Of a stretch of DNA of 64,000 nucleotides, positions 1 to 8,731 are shown piece after piece. Every line of letters begins with the position of its first letter. Position 1 is the stretch's first letter. Source of the stretch: Nonomuraea glycinis (lineage in GTDB: Bacteria > Actinomycetota > Actinomycetes > Streptosporangiales > Streptosporangiaceae); NCBI RefSeq assembly GCF_014646515.1, contig NZ_BMNK01000002.1, forward strand, positions 765,343-829,342. Reading direction: 5' to 3'. A model generated the notes under the pieces. That model was not told the DNA's origin, ran no database searches, and saw nothing but the letters and a program-made list of their open reading frames with translations. The position numbers were made by a program, and so were the translations under genes.

Positions 1-1468
1 CGCCGGAGTCGTTGGCGTGCATCACGTAGTTGCGCGCGGTCCCGAACCACTCGCGTACGGAGGTGGGCCGGGCGGCCTGGGCCGCGGCCAGCAGGTCGGG
101 CGTCTCCAGCGGGATGGCGCGGCCCGCGCTGATGGACTGGTGCAGCTTGGCCTCCACCGCGCGGTCCACCACGCCCTTGAGGTCCGCGCCGACGAAGTGC
201 TCGGTGACCCGGGCCACCGCGTCGAAGTCCATCTCCGCCAGCGGCTTGTCGCGGCAGAGGATGCGCAGGATGGCCGCACGGGCCGAGGCGTCCGGCGGCG
301 GTACGAACACCAACTGGTCGAACCGGCCGGGACGGCGGAACGCGACGTCGATGTACCAGGGGGCGTTCGTGGCGGCCAGCACCAGGACGCCCTCGTTGGC
401 GTTCTGGTCCACCCCGTCGAGCTCGGCCAGGAACTGGTTGACGAGCTGCCGGTTGTGCGCCTGGCGCATGTCGGAGCGGCGGGCGGCCAGCGCGTCGACC
501 TCGTCGAAGAACAGCACGCACGGCCGGTTGCGGCGGGCCATCTCGAAGGTGGAGCGCAGGTTGCGCTCGCTGGAGCCGATGTACATGTCGAGGATGTCGG
601 CCAGCCCGACGTTCACGAACGACGCGCCGAGCTCGCCCGCGGCGGCCCTGGCCAGGTGCGTCTTGCCGCCGCCCGGCGGCCCGTACAGCAGCACGCCGCC
701 ACCGGCGCGCTTGCCGAACGCGGCGAACAGCTCCGGCTGCTGGACCGGCAGCAGCAGCTTGACCCGCAGCGCCTCCTTGACCGCTTCCATGCCGGCCACG
801 TCGGCGAACGTCGTGCCCGAGCGCTCCACCTCCGCGTTCGCCCTGTCGGGCGGCGCGGGCCGCTGCGCGCCGGTCCCGTACGCCGGGGCAGGCGGCGCGG
901 AGGGTGTGTACGGCGAAGCCGACGATGCCGACGGCGCCGGTGTCGCGTACGGCGAAGCCGACGGCGCCGGTGTCGTGTAGGGAGGCGCCGGTGTCGCGTA
1001 CGGCGAGGGCGACGGCGCCGGTGTCGTGTAGGCGGCCGGGTGGGCGGGAGCCGACGGTGTGACCGGAGGAGCCGCCAGCCTGGTGGCCAGGGCCGCGTCG
1101 GCGACGGACGGATCGCGGGAGACCGCCTCGTGGTAGCGGTAGGCCGCGGCGGCCACGTCACCCTCGGCGAGCAGCGCCCGCGCCGCGATGACGCCCATCG
1201 GCGGCGGATAGCCGGGCGTGACCAGGAACGGCTCGAGCGCCGCCAGCGCGGCTCCGTGCGCGCTCTGCCTGACGAACGCCTCCGCCAGCCCCATCGTGAT
1301 GTTCACGTCCTTGGGGGCGAGCACCAGGGCGGCGCGGAACTCGGCCTCGGCCTCGGCCAGGTAGCCCTTGGCCAGCAGCTGGTTGGCCAGGAGCTGCCGG
1401 AGGGGGAGGTTGTCCGGAGACAGCCGGGCGGCTTCGCGGAGCGGCTGGAGGCCGGCGTCGTCGAGCAC
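1..1468 (-). CDS. TPR / AAA+ ATPase (3' end cut by window edge)
   Basis: An ATPase of the FtsH/p97-like AAA+ class, probably a protein-remodelling enzyme; its substrate is unknown. At least 489 residues are present, and the C-terminus lies beyond base 1. Residues about 1-130 look like TPR helices, followed by a Pro/Ala/Thr/Ser linker (about 145-190). The AAA module has Walker A GPPGGGKT at 263-270, Walker B LFFDEVDAL near 320, sensor-1 AATN and an RRPGRFDQ arginine-finger segment. I chose the GTG start at 1466-1468 because AAAGGA lies 8 nt upstream and the reading opens with a TPR-like helix. The linker is encoded by degenerate tandem DNA repeats. Domain assignment is firm; the biological role is not. 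Confidence 0.85.
   Translation of the reverse strand, partial: MLDDAGLQPLREAARLSPDNLPLRQLLANQLLAKGYLAEAEAEFRAALVLAPKDVNITMGLAEAFVRQSAHGAALAALEPFLVTPGYPPPMGVIAARALLAEGDVAAAAYRYHEAVSRDPSVADAALATRLAAPPVTPSAPAHPAAYTTPAPSPSPYATPAPPYTTPAPSASPYATPAPSASSASPYTPSAPPAPAYGTGAQRPAPPDRANAEVERSGTTFADVAGMEAVKEALRVKLLLPVQQPELFAAFGKRAGGGVLLYGPPGGGKTHLARAAAGELGASFVNVGLADILDMYIGSSERNLRSTFEMARRNRPCVLFFDEVDALAARRSDMRQAHNRQLVNQFLAELDGVDQNANEGVLVLAATNAPWYIDVAFRRPGRFDQLVFVPPPDASARAAILRILCRDKPLAEMDFDAVARVTEHFVGADLKGVVDRAVEAKLHQSISAGRAIPLETPDLLAAAQAARPTSVREWFGTARNYVMHANDSG
903..1035. repeat. degenerate tandem repeat in AAA+ linker
   Basis: About four imperfect copies of a unit around GCGTACGGCGAAGCCGACGG / CGCCGGTGTC. 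They encode the YATPAPS-type low-complexity linker between the TPR and AAA modules. Copy number probably varies between strains (inference). Confidence 0.7.
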
Positions 1469-1704
1469 GTGTCCGGTCCTTTCTGTGGCAGGATTCGGTC
1501 GGTCTCAAACCAGGCAAGGCTATCGAAACCGGAAGCCCTCAGGTGCGGCTCGCGCTTCTGCCGAAACAGAGGGGCAGGGTAATGGCACCGCCGTGGTAGA
1601 TGAAAGTGCAACGGTCGTGCTGGCATGGTCGTGGCATTCCTGCCAACCGGCGTGGCAGGATTACCAAAGGATAGGAAATCAATTTTGCCGATATGGGAGC
1701 ACAT

Positions 1705-2607
1705 ATGCCGAACGCTCGGAGCGTGGGCGATCTGACCGAAAATACCGGTAAGGATCCTCGCCAGTCCGGGCCGACGGCACTGCGTATCCTGGTCGGCGCC
1801 CAACTGCGCCGCATGCGCGAATCCCAGGGCATCACCCGCGAAGCGGCGGGATATGCCATCCGGGGGTCGCACTCCAAGATCAGCCGGCTGGAGCTGGGCC
1901 GCAGCACGTTCAAGGCGCGCGACGTGGCCGACCTGCTCAGCCTCTACGGGGTGGTCGAGGCGACCGAGCGCTCGGCCCTGCTCATCCTGGCCGAGCGGGC
2001 CAACGCCGTGGGCTGGTGGCACGAGTGCCGGGACGCGGTGCCCGACTGGTTCGACACCTACCTGGGGCTGGAGCAGGACGCGGCGTTGATCCGCACCTAC
2101 GCGGTGCAGTTCGTGCCCGGTCTGCTGCAGACCGAGGACTACGCCCGCGCGGTCCTCGGACGGGCCCACGAGGACGCACCCGAGAGCGTCGAGCCCCGGG
2201 TCGCCCTGCGGATGCGCCGCCAGCGGATCCTCGCGCCCCCCACCTCCCACCGGCTCTGGGTGGTGATGGACGAGTCGGTGCTGCGCCGCCGGGTCGGCGA
2301 CGCCGCCGTCATGCGCGCCCAGCTCGACCACCTCCGCGAGATGGCCGCACGGCCGAACGTCACCATCCAGCTGCTCCCGCTCGACTACGGCGGCAACGTC
2401 GGCGGCGTCGGCTCCGTCACCATCCTCCGCTTCGCCGAGGCGGAGGTGAAGGACGTGGTCTACATGGAGCAGATCGCGAGCGCCCAGTACCTCACCAAGC
2501 AGTCCGACGTCGATCCGTACCAGCAGTTGATGAACGAGCTGGGCATGCACGCCCGGCCCGCGACCGACACCCCCGCGATCCTGCGCGAGATCATGGCCTC
2601 GCTGTAG
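1705..2607 (+). CDS. XRE-family HTH regulator with DUF5753
   Basis: A DNA-binding regulator of the actinobacterial XRE/DUF5753 family, about 300 residues, which is the usual size. The N-terminal HTH lies around residues 25-80 (LRRMRESQGITREAAGYAIR). It is followed by the DUF5753 signature with the typical PGLLQTEDYARAVL segment and the QLLPLDYGG segment. I chose the second in-frame ATG because GGGAG sits 5 nt before it; the ATG at 1693 has no well-placed ribosome site. The gene converges on a DUF574-type methyltransferase with a 3-nt gap. Family members often sit next to DUF397 genes; none is seen here. Its target is unknown. Confidence 0.88.
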   Translation: MPNARSVGDLTENTGKDPRQSGPTALRILVGAQLRRMRESQGITREAAGYAIRGSHSKISRLELGRSTFKARDVADLLSLYGVVEATERSALLILAERANAVGWWHECRDAVPDWFDTYLGLEQDAALIRTYAVQFVPGLLQTEDYARAVLGRAHEDAPESVEPRVALRMRRQRILAPPTSHRLWVVMDESVLRRRVGDAAVMRAQLDHLREMAARPNVTIQLLPLDYGGNVGGVGSVTILRFAEAEVKDVVYMEQIASAQYLTKQSDVDPYQQLMNELGMHARPATDTPAILREIMASL

Positions 2608-2610
2608 CCC

Positions 2611-3438
2611 CTACGGCTTGCGGGCCACGCCGCACAGCGCGTCGACCTCGGCCGGCGAGCCGAACGGGTCGGGGTCCGGCCGCCACAGCGGGACGGACAC
2701 CACGCCCGGCTCCACCAGCTCCAGCCCGTCGAAGAAGGCGCTGAACTCGGCGCGGCTGCGCAGGGTGTAGGGCGCGGGCGCGCCGGCCCCCTCGTTGAAG
2801 TCCTCCTGGGCCTCCTCCAGAGCCTGACCGGTGACCACGTTGACGCCGTCCCACATGGCCAGGTAGCTGCCGGAAGGCAGCGCGTCCACCAGCCTCCCGA
2901 CGATCGCGTACGGCTCGTCGCCGTCTCTCAGGTATCCCGCGATGCCCATCAGCATCAGCGCGACCGGCCGGCCGAAGTCCAGCGTCTTGGCCGCCGCGGC
3001 GAGAATCGCGTCGGGGTCGCGCAGGTCGGCCTCGATGTAGTCGGTGGCGCCCTCGGGGGTGCCGATGAGCAGCGCGCGGGCGTGCGTCAGCACCAGGGGG
3101 TCGTTGTCCACGTAGACCACCCGCGAGTCCGGGGCCACCCGCTGGGCGAGATCGTGGGTGTTGTCCACGGTGGGCAGTCCCGTACCGATGTCGAGGAACT
3201 GACGGATCCCCGCCTCGGCGGCGAGATGGCGCACCACGCGGGCGAGCAGGTGCCGGGACAGGCGGGCGATGTTCACGATGTCCGGGAACGCCTGGCTGAA
3301 CTCGTCGCCCGCCGCGCGATCGACGGGGTAGTGGTCCTTGCCGCCGAGCCAGTAGTTCCACATCCGCGCCGAGTGCGGTACGGAGGTGTCGATGATGGGG
3401 GAAAGCGCCGGGTCGGGAATGCCTGATTCCTCTGTCAC
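2611..3438 (-). CDS. SAM-dependent methyltransferase, DUF574 type
   Basis: A member of the actinobacterial Methyltransf_19 (DUF574) family, 275 residues, close to the family length. Diagnostic segments are SARMWNYWLGGKDHYPVDR near the N-terminus, FLDIGTGLPT (SAM-binding glycine loop), VVYVDNDPLVL (acidic ribose-binding end) and an internal YLRDGDEPYAIV stretch. The substrate is unknown for the family. The start is the GTG preceded by AGGAG at 8 nt; a longer in-frame reading exists but has no ribosome site. It faces the XRE/DUF5753 gene, and such regulators are common neighbours of this family. Confidence 0.88.
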   Translation of the reverse strand: MTEESGIPDPALSPIIDTSVPHSARMWNYWLGGKDHYPVDRAAGDEFSQAFPDIVNIARLSRHLLARVVRHLAAEAGIRQFLDIGTGLPTVDNTHDLAQRVAPDSRVVYVDNDPLVLTHARALLIGTPEGATDYIEADLRDPDAILAAAAKTLDFGRPVALMLMGIAGYLRDGDEPYAIVGRLVDALPSGSYLAMWDGVNVVTGQALEEAQEDFNEGAGAPAPYTLRSRAEFSAFFDGLELVEPGVVSVPLWRPDPDPFGSPAEVDALCGVARKP

Positions 3439-3615
3439 GAGAGCTTCTCCTGTTATGTCGCATCCGCCGTGATCAACCCAGTGTCGTGGCATTCTGCTGA
3501 CCTGTCAGCCGACCTCGCGCCATCTACCGACTTTTAACGAAAAATACGGCAAAAGGGTGATGTTGCTCCGCCGTACGGGATGGTGTGAAAGGCGCCGGGG
3601 GCGGACATGACGCCG

Positions 3616-3640
3616 CCCCGCCCGGCAGCGCCGGGCGGGG
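3616..3640 (-). terminator. hairpin terminator after folE
   Basis: A perfect 11-bp GC stem (CCCCGCCCGGC and its complement) with an AGC loop, lying 17 nt beyond the folE stop. There is no T-run, as is common in high-GC actinobacteria. Confidence 0.65.
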
Positions 3641-3656
3641 AGGGGCGGCCGGGTGG

Positions 3657-4289
3657 TCAGGGGCGGGCGGCGGAGCCCGGCTGGCCGGTGAGGGCGAAGA
3701 ACTCGGCGCGGGAGCGGGCGTCGTCGCGCAGCGTGCCGAGCAGGGTCGAGGTGACCGTCATCGCGCCGGGCGCCTGGACACCGCGCAGGGTCATACAGCT
3801 GTGGTCCGCCTCGATGACCACGCCGACGCCCCTAGGCGCCAGCCGGTCCTGGAGCGAGTCGGCGACCTGCTTGGTGAGGCGCTCCTGCACCTGAGGGCGG
3901 CGGGCGAAGTGCTCCACGATCCTGGCCAGCTTCGACAGGCCCACGATCCGCTCGCCCGGCAGGTAGCCGACGTGCGCCACGCCGGTGAAGGGCAGCAGGT
4001 GGTGCTCGCAGATCGAGCGGACGGGGATCGAGCGGACCAGGACGAGCTCGTCGTAGCCCTCGTCGTTGGGGAAGGTCGTCAGCTCGAAGGGTCGTGGGGT
4101 GAGCATCTCGGCGTAGGCGTGGGCCATCCGGCGAGGCGTGTCACGCAGACTCTCCGCGTCGGTGTCGATGCCCAGGGCGGCCAGGAACCGCTCGGCCGCG
4201 AGCTCGGCCGCGGCCAGGTCCATCCCCTGGGCGGGGGCGTGTCGGGGTGATGCGAGGGAACGGATGGCTCCCACCTCCAATTTAGCCAA
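3657..4289 (-). CDS. folE: GTP cyclohydrolase I
   Basis: Converts GTP to 7,8-dihydroneopterin triphosphate, the first step toward folate and other pterins, as a cytosolic homodecamer. Zinc ligands are visible as Cys94 and His97 in CEHHLLPF and Cys165 in ADHSCMTLRG. The downstream QERLTKQVADSLQD segment is also typical. As drawn it is 210 residues. The start is unresolved: the TTG has no ribosome site but lies only a few nt after the predicted +1, while GGAGG at about 4273-4277 has no ATG or GTG at normal distance; ATG at 4223 would lose 22 poorly conserved residues. It stands alone, away from other folate genes. Confidence 0.93.
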   Translation of the reverse strand: MAKLEVGAIRSLASPRHAPAQGMDLAAAELAAERFLAALGIDTDAESLRDTPRRMAHAYAEMLTPRPFELTTFPNDEGYDELVLVRSIPVRSICEHHLLPFTGVAHVGYLPGERIVGLSKLARIVEHFARRPQVQERLTKQVADSLQDRLAPRGVGVVIEADHSCMTLRGVQAPGAMTVTSTLLGTLRDDARSRAEFFALTGQPGSAARP

Positions 4290-4298
4290 TAGTTGTTA

Positions 4299-4327
4299 GT
4301 TATATCCGGATACGGGCGCGATGACTA
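4299..4327 (-). promoter_or_regulatory. predicted folE promoter
   Basis: On the minus strand a TATAAC -10 element lies 17 nt after a TAGTCA -35-like hexamer. The predicted +1 is only about 3 nt before the TTG start. The -10 is strong; the -35 is weak. Confidence 0.4.
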
Positions 4328-4395
4328 GCTATTTTGTCAACCAGCATGGGTGTTAAATGGAGGGGAGCCGTCCGCGACCCGACAGGAGCCCAACC

Positions 4396-5610
4396 ATGAC
4401 ATTCGTGATCGCCGGTGGCGGCCTGGCCGCCGCCAAGGCCGCTGAGGCCCTGCGTGAGCAGGGTTACGACGGGCGGCTCGTGCTGATCGGCGACGAGCCC
4501 CACCTGCCCTACGAGCGCCCGCCGCTGTCCAAGGACTACCTCCAGGGCGGCTCGGAGCGAGACAAGATCTTCGTCCACGACGCCGCCTGGTACGACGCCC
4601 ACGACGTCGACCTGCGCCAGGGCACCACGGTGATCGGCATCGACCGTGCCGAGCGCCGGCTCTCCCTGTCCCGGGGCGAGCGCCTCGGCTACGACAAGCT
4701 GCTGCTGGCCACCGGCGCCAGGCCGCGCCGCCTGCCCCTGCCGGGCGCGGACCTCGACGGCGTCCTCTACCTGCGCACCGTGGACGACTGCGAGCGCCTG
4801 CGCGCCACCCTGGCCACCGTCTCCCGCGTGGTGATCATCGGCGCCGGCTGGATCGGCCTGGAGGTGGCCGCCGCGGCCCGCGCCGCCGGCGTGGCGGTGA
4901 GCGTGCTGGAGGCCGAGCGGCAGCCGCTGCTGCGCGCCCTCGGCACCCAGATCGCCTCCGTCTTCGCCGGGCTGCACCGCGAGCACGACGTCGACCTGCG
5001 GCTCGGCGTCCGGGTCAGCGAGATCACCGGCGCCCGCGGCAAGGCCGACGGGGTCCGCCTGGCGGACGGCACGCACCTGCCCGCGGACGTCGTCATCGTC
5101 GGCATCGGCGCCGTCCCCAACACCGGCCTGGCGGTCGAGGCCGGTCTGGAGGTGGACGACGGGATCGTGGTGGACGCGGCCCTGCGCACCTCGGACCCGG
5201 ACATCTTCGCCGTCGGCGACGTCGCCAGCGCCCACCACCCGGTGCTGGGCAGCCGCATCCGCGTCGAGCACTGGGCCAACGCGCTCAACCAGCCCGCCGT
5301 CGCCGCCCGCTCGATGCTCGGGCAGGAGGCCGCCTACGACAAGCTGCCCTACTTCTTTACCGACCAGTACGACCTCGGGATGGAGTACATCGGCCTCGCC
5401 GTCCCCGGGCACAACGACGACGTGGTCGTCCGGGGTGATCTCGGCGCCCGCGAGTTCATCGCGTTCTGGCTCGACGGCGACAGGGTCACGGCCGGCATGA
5501 ACGTCAACATCTGGGACGTCACCGACCAGGTCGAGGCGCTGATCCGCGCCGCCCGCCCCGTCGACCGGGCCAAACTCGCCGACCCCGCCGTCCCGCTGGA
5601 CCAGGTCTGA
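4396..5610 (+). CDS. FAD-dependent oxidoreductase, ferredoxin reductase type
   Basis: A pyridine-nucleotide-disulphide-family flavoprotein of the ferredoxin/rubredoxin reductase subgroup, 404 residues. It probably moves electrons from NAD(P)H to a ferredoxin serving a monooxygenase. The FAD-binding GGGLAAAKAAE sits at the extreme N-terminus. The NAD-binding VIIGAGWIGLEVAAAA lies near residue 145, and the second FAD contact, SDPDIFAVGDVAS, near 270. A Reductase_C-like domain fills the last 80 residues. The ATG is preceded by CAGGAG at 7 nt. No ferredoxin or P450 gene is adjacent, so the partner is unknown. Confidence 0.9.
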   Translation: MTFVIAGGGLAAAKAAEALREQGYDGRLVLIGDEPHLPYERPPLSKDYLQGGSERDKIFVHDAAWYDAHDVDLRQGTTVIGIDRAERRLSLSRGERLGYDKLLLATGARPRRLPLPGADLDGVLYLRTVDDCERLRATLATVSRVVIIGAGWIGLEVAAAARAAGVAVSVLEAERQPLLRALGTQIASVFAGLHREHDVDLRLGVRVSEITGARGKADGVRLADGTHLPADVVIVGIGAVPNTGLAVEAGLEVDDGIVVDAALRTSDPDIFAVGDVASAHHPVLGSRIRVEHWANALNQPAVAARSMLGQEAAYDKLPYFFTDQYDLGMEYIGLAVPGHNDDVVVRGDLGAREFIAFWLDGDRVTAGMNVNIWDVTDQVEALIRAARPVDRAKLADPAVPLDQV

Positions 5611-5618
5611 CGCGCCCA

Positions 5619-5646
5619 CGGGGCCGGCTCTCACCGTCCGGCCCCG
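5619..5646. terminator. bidirectional terminator
   Basis: A 9-bp perfect stem, CGGGGCCGG with CCGGCCCCG, and a 10-nt loop. It sits between the convergent stops of the flavoprotein and carboxyethyl-ornithine-synthase-like genes and could serve both. Confidence 0.65.
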
Positions 5647-5663
5647 TACAGCTGACGCGAAAA

Positions 5664-6827
5664 TCACGAGGTCAGGGCGGCGCCCTCTTCGCGCGGATGC
5701 GGGTAGTCCGGCGACCGGTGCTGGAAGGAGAGGATGGCGGGGTTCTGGACCACGCCGTCGCGGATCTCGATGGCCCTGCTGATGGTGCCGGCCTCCTCCC
5801 ACGCCTCGCGGCCGTCGAGCACCGTCCGCAGGTGGGGGAGCAGCGCCTCGCTGATCTCCCAGGTGGCGGAGTTCCACAGATACGACGGGCTGTGGTCGAC
5901 GGCGTAGTAGTGGACGTTGTCCCCCACCTCGAACATCGGCTCGGTGAACGGCGTGGGCCGCGCCCAGCTGAAGCCCATCCCCTCGTCGCAGGACACGTCG
6001 ACAATGAGGGTGCCAGGGGCGAAGGCGGCCAGATCCTCCTCGGTGACGAACACCAGCGGATGATCGGTGTCCTGCAGCACGCAGTTGACGACGATGTCGT
6101 GGTCGGCGATGAAGGCGGCCAGCGGCACCCGGCCCTCGTCGGTGAGCGCGTAACTGCGGTTGGGGTCGTCGGCCTCGTGCTCGAAGCTGACGATGCGCGC
6201 GGAGTGGATCGGGGAGGCCACCGCTGCGACGTCGCGGAAGGTGAGCAGATCGACGTCGTTCACGCCGTGGGCGCTGAGGGCCGTCACCGCGCCGCGGCCG
6301 GTCGCCCCGAAGCCGATGACGACCGCCCGCAGCCGCCGGCCGTAGTCGCCCGTCGTTCCGGTGAGCGCCAGCGCGTGCAGCACCGAGCTGTAGCCGGCCA
6401 GCTCGTTGTTCTTGTGAAAGACGTGCAGGTTGAAGGTGCCGTCGCTCTTCCAGTGGTTCATCGCCTCGAAGGCGATCAGCGTGAGCCGACGGTCGATCGC
6501 GAGCTGCGTCACCCGCTCGTCCTGGACGCAGTGCGGCCACCCCCACAGGACCTGCCCCTCCCGGAGCTCCCGCAGGTCCTCGGCCAGCGGCTTGGGGAGC
6601 AGGATGACGTCGCACCGCGCCACGAGCTCCTCGCGTGGCAGCAGCCCGGCGACGAGGGGAGCGAGTTGCTCGTCCGAGACGCCGAACCGCTCGCCGTAGC
6701 CGCGTTCGAGGTAGGTGCGCGCACGCAGGTCCGCGTCGATCCGCTCGACGTGCAGCGGGTGAATGGCGAGCCGGTGCTCGTTCTCCTTGCGTGACTTCGA
6801 CACGACTCCGAGAGTGAGCTGATCCAT
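5664..6827 (-). CDS. N5-(carboxyethyl)ornithine synthase-like dehydrogenase
   Basis: A member of the alanine dehydrogenase / PNT superfamily, 387 residues. The N-terminal KSRKENEHRLAIHPLHVERI closely recalls N5-(L-1-carboxyethyl)-L-ornithine synthase, which reductively joins pyruvate to ornithine or lysine using NADPH. The nucleotide-binding loop is VVIGFGATGRGA, near residue 170. The ATG has AAGGGAG about 6 nt upstream. No arginine or ornithine gene is adjacent. Opine-type or saccharopine dehydrogenase-like substrates are possible alternatives, so I trust the superfamily more than the exact reaction. Confidence 0.75.
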   Translation of the reverse strand: MDQLTLGVVSKSRKENEHRLAIHPLHVERIDADLRARTYLERGYGERFGVSDEQLAPLVAGLLPREELVARCDVILLPKPLAEDLRELREGQVLWGWPHCVQDERVTQLAIDRRLTLIAFEAMNHWKSDGTFNLHVFHKNNELAGYSSVLHALALTGTTGDYGRRLRAVVIGFGATGRGAVTALSAHGVNDVDLLTFRDVAAVASPIHSARIVSFEHEADDPNRSYALTDEGRVPLAAFIADHDIVVNCVLQDTDHPLVFVTEEDLAAFAPGTLIVDVSCDEGMGFSWARPTPFTEPMFEVGDNVHYYAVDHSPSYLWNSATWEISEALLPHLRTVLDGREAWEEAGTISRAIEIRDGVVQNPAILSFQHRSPDYPHPREEGAALTS

Positions 6828-6921
6828 GAATGGCTCCCTTAATAGACCCCATGTTTAGCACAAGGGATGTAAAGGGAGCTTTTAGACGGGCCGTCCGCGT
6901 GGTGCACGCGGACGGCCGCCG

Positions 6922-7818
6922 TCACTTGCCGAAACCGGCGGTCAGACCGCTGAGCAGCTGACGCCTGCCGACCATGTACATGACCAGGATGGGCAGCGTG
7001 GTGAGCAGGACCGAGGCGAGCACGGCCGGCACGTTCACGCTGTACTGGCCCTGGAAGGCCGCCAGAGCGAGCGGCAGGGTCCGCTTGTCCGGACTCTGCG
7101 TGAGGATCAGCGGCAGCAGGAAGCCGTTCCAGATCGTCAGCCCGTTGTAGATCGCCACCGTGACCACGGCGGGCCGGGTGAGCGGGAACGCCAGCCGCCA
7201 CAGGGTTCCCCACTCGGTGGCGCCGTCCAGCCGCATCGACTCGAACAACTCCTTGGGGATGTCCCGGATGAAGTTCGACAGCACCAGCACGGACAGCGGG
7301 ATCGCGAAGGCGATCGACGGCAGGATCATCCCCAGCAGGGAGTCGTACAGGTTCAGCCGGATGATGATCAGGTAGACCGGGATGATCGTCGCCTGCAGGG
7401 GGATGGCCAGGCCCATGAGGAAGAGCGAGTTGACCGACTTCAGGAACCGCCCTCTGCCGCCCCGGACGATCGCGAAGGCCGCCATGAAGGAGATGGCGAC
7501 CGCGGGGACGACCGCGCCGAGGGTGACGATGATGCTGTTGACGAAGTACAGCGGGAAGTCCGACTCGATGACCATGATGTAGTTGGCCAGGGTCGGCTCG
7601 GTCGGCGGCACCAGCGGGTTGGTCGCGTAGTAGTTGCTCTGCGACTTGAAGCTGGTGATGACGATCCAGTAGATCGGCACGACGACGATCAGCAGCCAGA
7701 TCCACCCGGCCGCACCGCCGAGCCAGTTCTTGTTGCTGGTCGGCCGGACGTTGCTGCGGCGGCGTCGATGTTGTCTGGGAGCGCTCTCTCTGGGGCGCGT
7801 CGCTACGGGCGTCCCCAT
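6922..7818 (-). CDS. sugar ABC transporter permease, MalG/CUT1 type
   Basis: Inner-membrane permease of a CUT1-type carbohydrate importer, 298 residues with about six membrane segments. The EAA loop that contacts the ATPase reads ELFESMRLDGATEWGTLWRLAFPL. I place the start at the ATG 1 nt after the upstream permease's stop (TGATATG), with GGAAGG 8 nt before it; a longer in-frame reading would overlap that gene. It is the last gene of the binding protein-permease-permease operon. No ATPase is present, so a shared MsiK-like ATPase encoded elsewhere probably powers it, as known for actinobacterial CUT1 systems. Confidence 0.92.
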   Translation of the reverse strand: MGTPVATRPRESAPRQHRRRRSNVRPTSNKNWLGGAAGWIWLLIVVVPIYWIVITSFKSQSNYYATNPLVPPTEPTLANYIMVIESDFPLYFVNSIIVTLGAVVPAVAISFMAAFAIVRGGRGRFLKSVNSLFLMGLAIPLQATIIPVYLIIIRLNLYDSLLGMILPSIAFAIPLSVLVLSNFIRDIPKELFESMRLDGATEWGTLWRLAFPLTRPAVVTVAIYNGLTIWNGFLLPLILTQSPDKRTLPLALAAFQGQYSVNVPAVLASVLLTTLPILVMYMVGRRQLLSGLTAGFGK

Positions 7819-7819
7819 A

Positions 7820-8731
7820 TCAGGCACCTTCCAACTGGCTGTCACTGTTGTTACCGCCACCGATTCGGCGCAGCAGCATCGCCAAAAGCAGGCCGACCAC
7901 GACGAGGATGACGGCGATCACGCTGGCGGGGCCCATGAGGTTGGCCTGGAAGCCGCGCTTGTACATGTCCAGCGCGAGCACCCGGGTCGCGTCGCCCGGT
8001 CCGCCCGCGGTCATCACGTAGATCAGGTCGAAGAAGGTCAGCGACCCGACGACCATGAGCGTGGACGAGGTGATGATCGTGTACTTCAGCTGTGGCAGCG
8101 TGATGCTCCAGAACATGCGCACCCGGCCCGCGCCGTCCAGCTCCGCGGCCTCGTACATCGAGCGCGGGATCTGACGTACGCCACCCTGGTAGAGCAGTGA
8201 GTGGAACGGGATGAACTGCCAGGACACCACGAAGATCACCACGCCGAGGGCCAGGGTCGGCTCGCCGAGCCAGTCCTGGATCAGGATGTCGATCCCCAGG
8301 CCCGCACCGAGCCCGAAGTTCGGGTCGAGCAGCGCCTTGTAGGTGATCGCGATGGCGGCCGAGCTGAGCAGCAGGGGGATGAAGTAGACCACCGCGAGCA
8401 CCGCGCGGTAGCGCTGCCGACCGGCCAGGAACACCCCGAGCAGGATGCTGAGCGGCGTCTGGAAGGCCCACGACAGGGCCATCACCAGGAACGTCACCCA
8501 GAGCGAGTGCATGAGTCCCGGGTTGTCGAGGACGGCGTGCCAGCTGTCGAGTCCCGTCAGCCGGATCTCGCCGAGGCCGTCCCATGTGGTGAAGCTGAGC
8601 CACAGGACCCCGACCAGCGGGACTACGGCGAAGGCGAGGAAGAACGCCAGCGCCGGCAGGGCCAGCCAACCGAGCGAGCCGCCACGGCCCTTCTTTCTGG
8701 GGGCCGTGGCGGATGTCACGAACGTGCTCAC
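7820..8731 (-). CDS. sugar ABC transporter permease, MalF/LacF type
   Basis: First permease of the CUT1 importer, 303 residues and about six membrane helices. The EAA loop reads MYEAAELDGAGRVRMFWSITLP. Its GTG start overlaps the binding-protein stop as GTGA, and its own stop almost touches the next permease, so the three genes are translationally coupled. It pairs with the MalG-like permease to form the membrane channel. Confidence 0.92.
   Translation of the reverse strand: MSTFVTSATAPRKKGRGGSLGWLALPALAFFLAFAVVPLVGVLWLSFTTWDGLGEIRLTGLDSWHAVLDNPGLMHSLWVTFLVMALSWAFQTPLSILLGVFLAGRQRYRAVLAVVYFIPLLLSSAAIAITYKALLDPNFGLGAGLGIDILIQDWLGEPTLALGVVIFVVSWQFIPFHSLLYQGGVRQIPRSMYEAAELDGAGRVRMFWSITLPQLKYTIITSSTLMVVGSLTFFDLIYVMTAGGPGDATRVLALDMYKRGFQANLMGPASVIAVILVVVGLLLAMLLRRIGGGNNSDSQLEGA

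Noticed and set aside
4300..6861. A very long minus-strand open reading frame opposite the flavoprotein.
   Set aside because: It is antisense to a clear oxidoreductase and lies out of frame with the carboxyethyl-ornithine-synthase-like gene. Composition is typical of high-GC shadow frames and no domain is visible.
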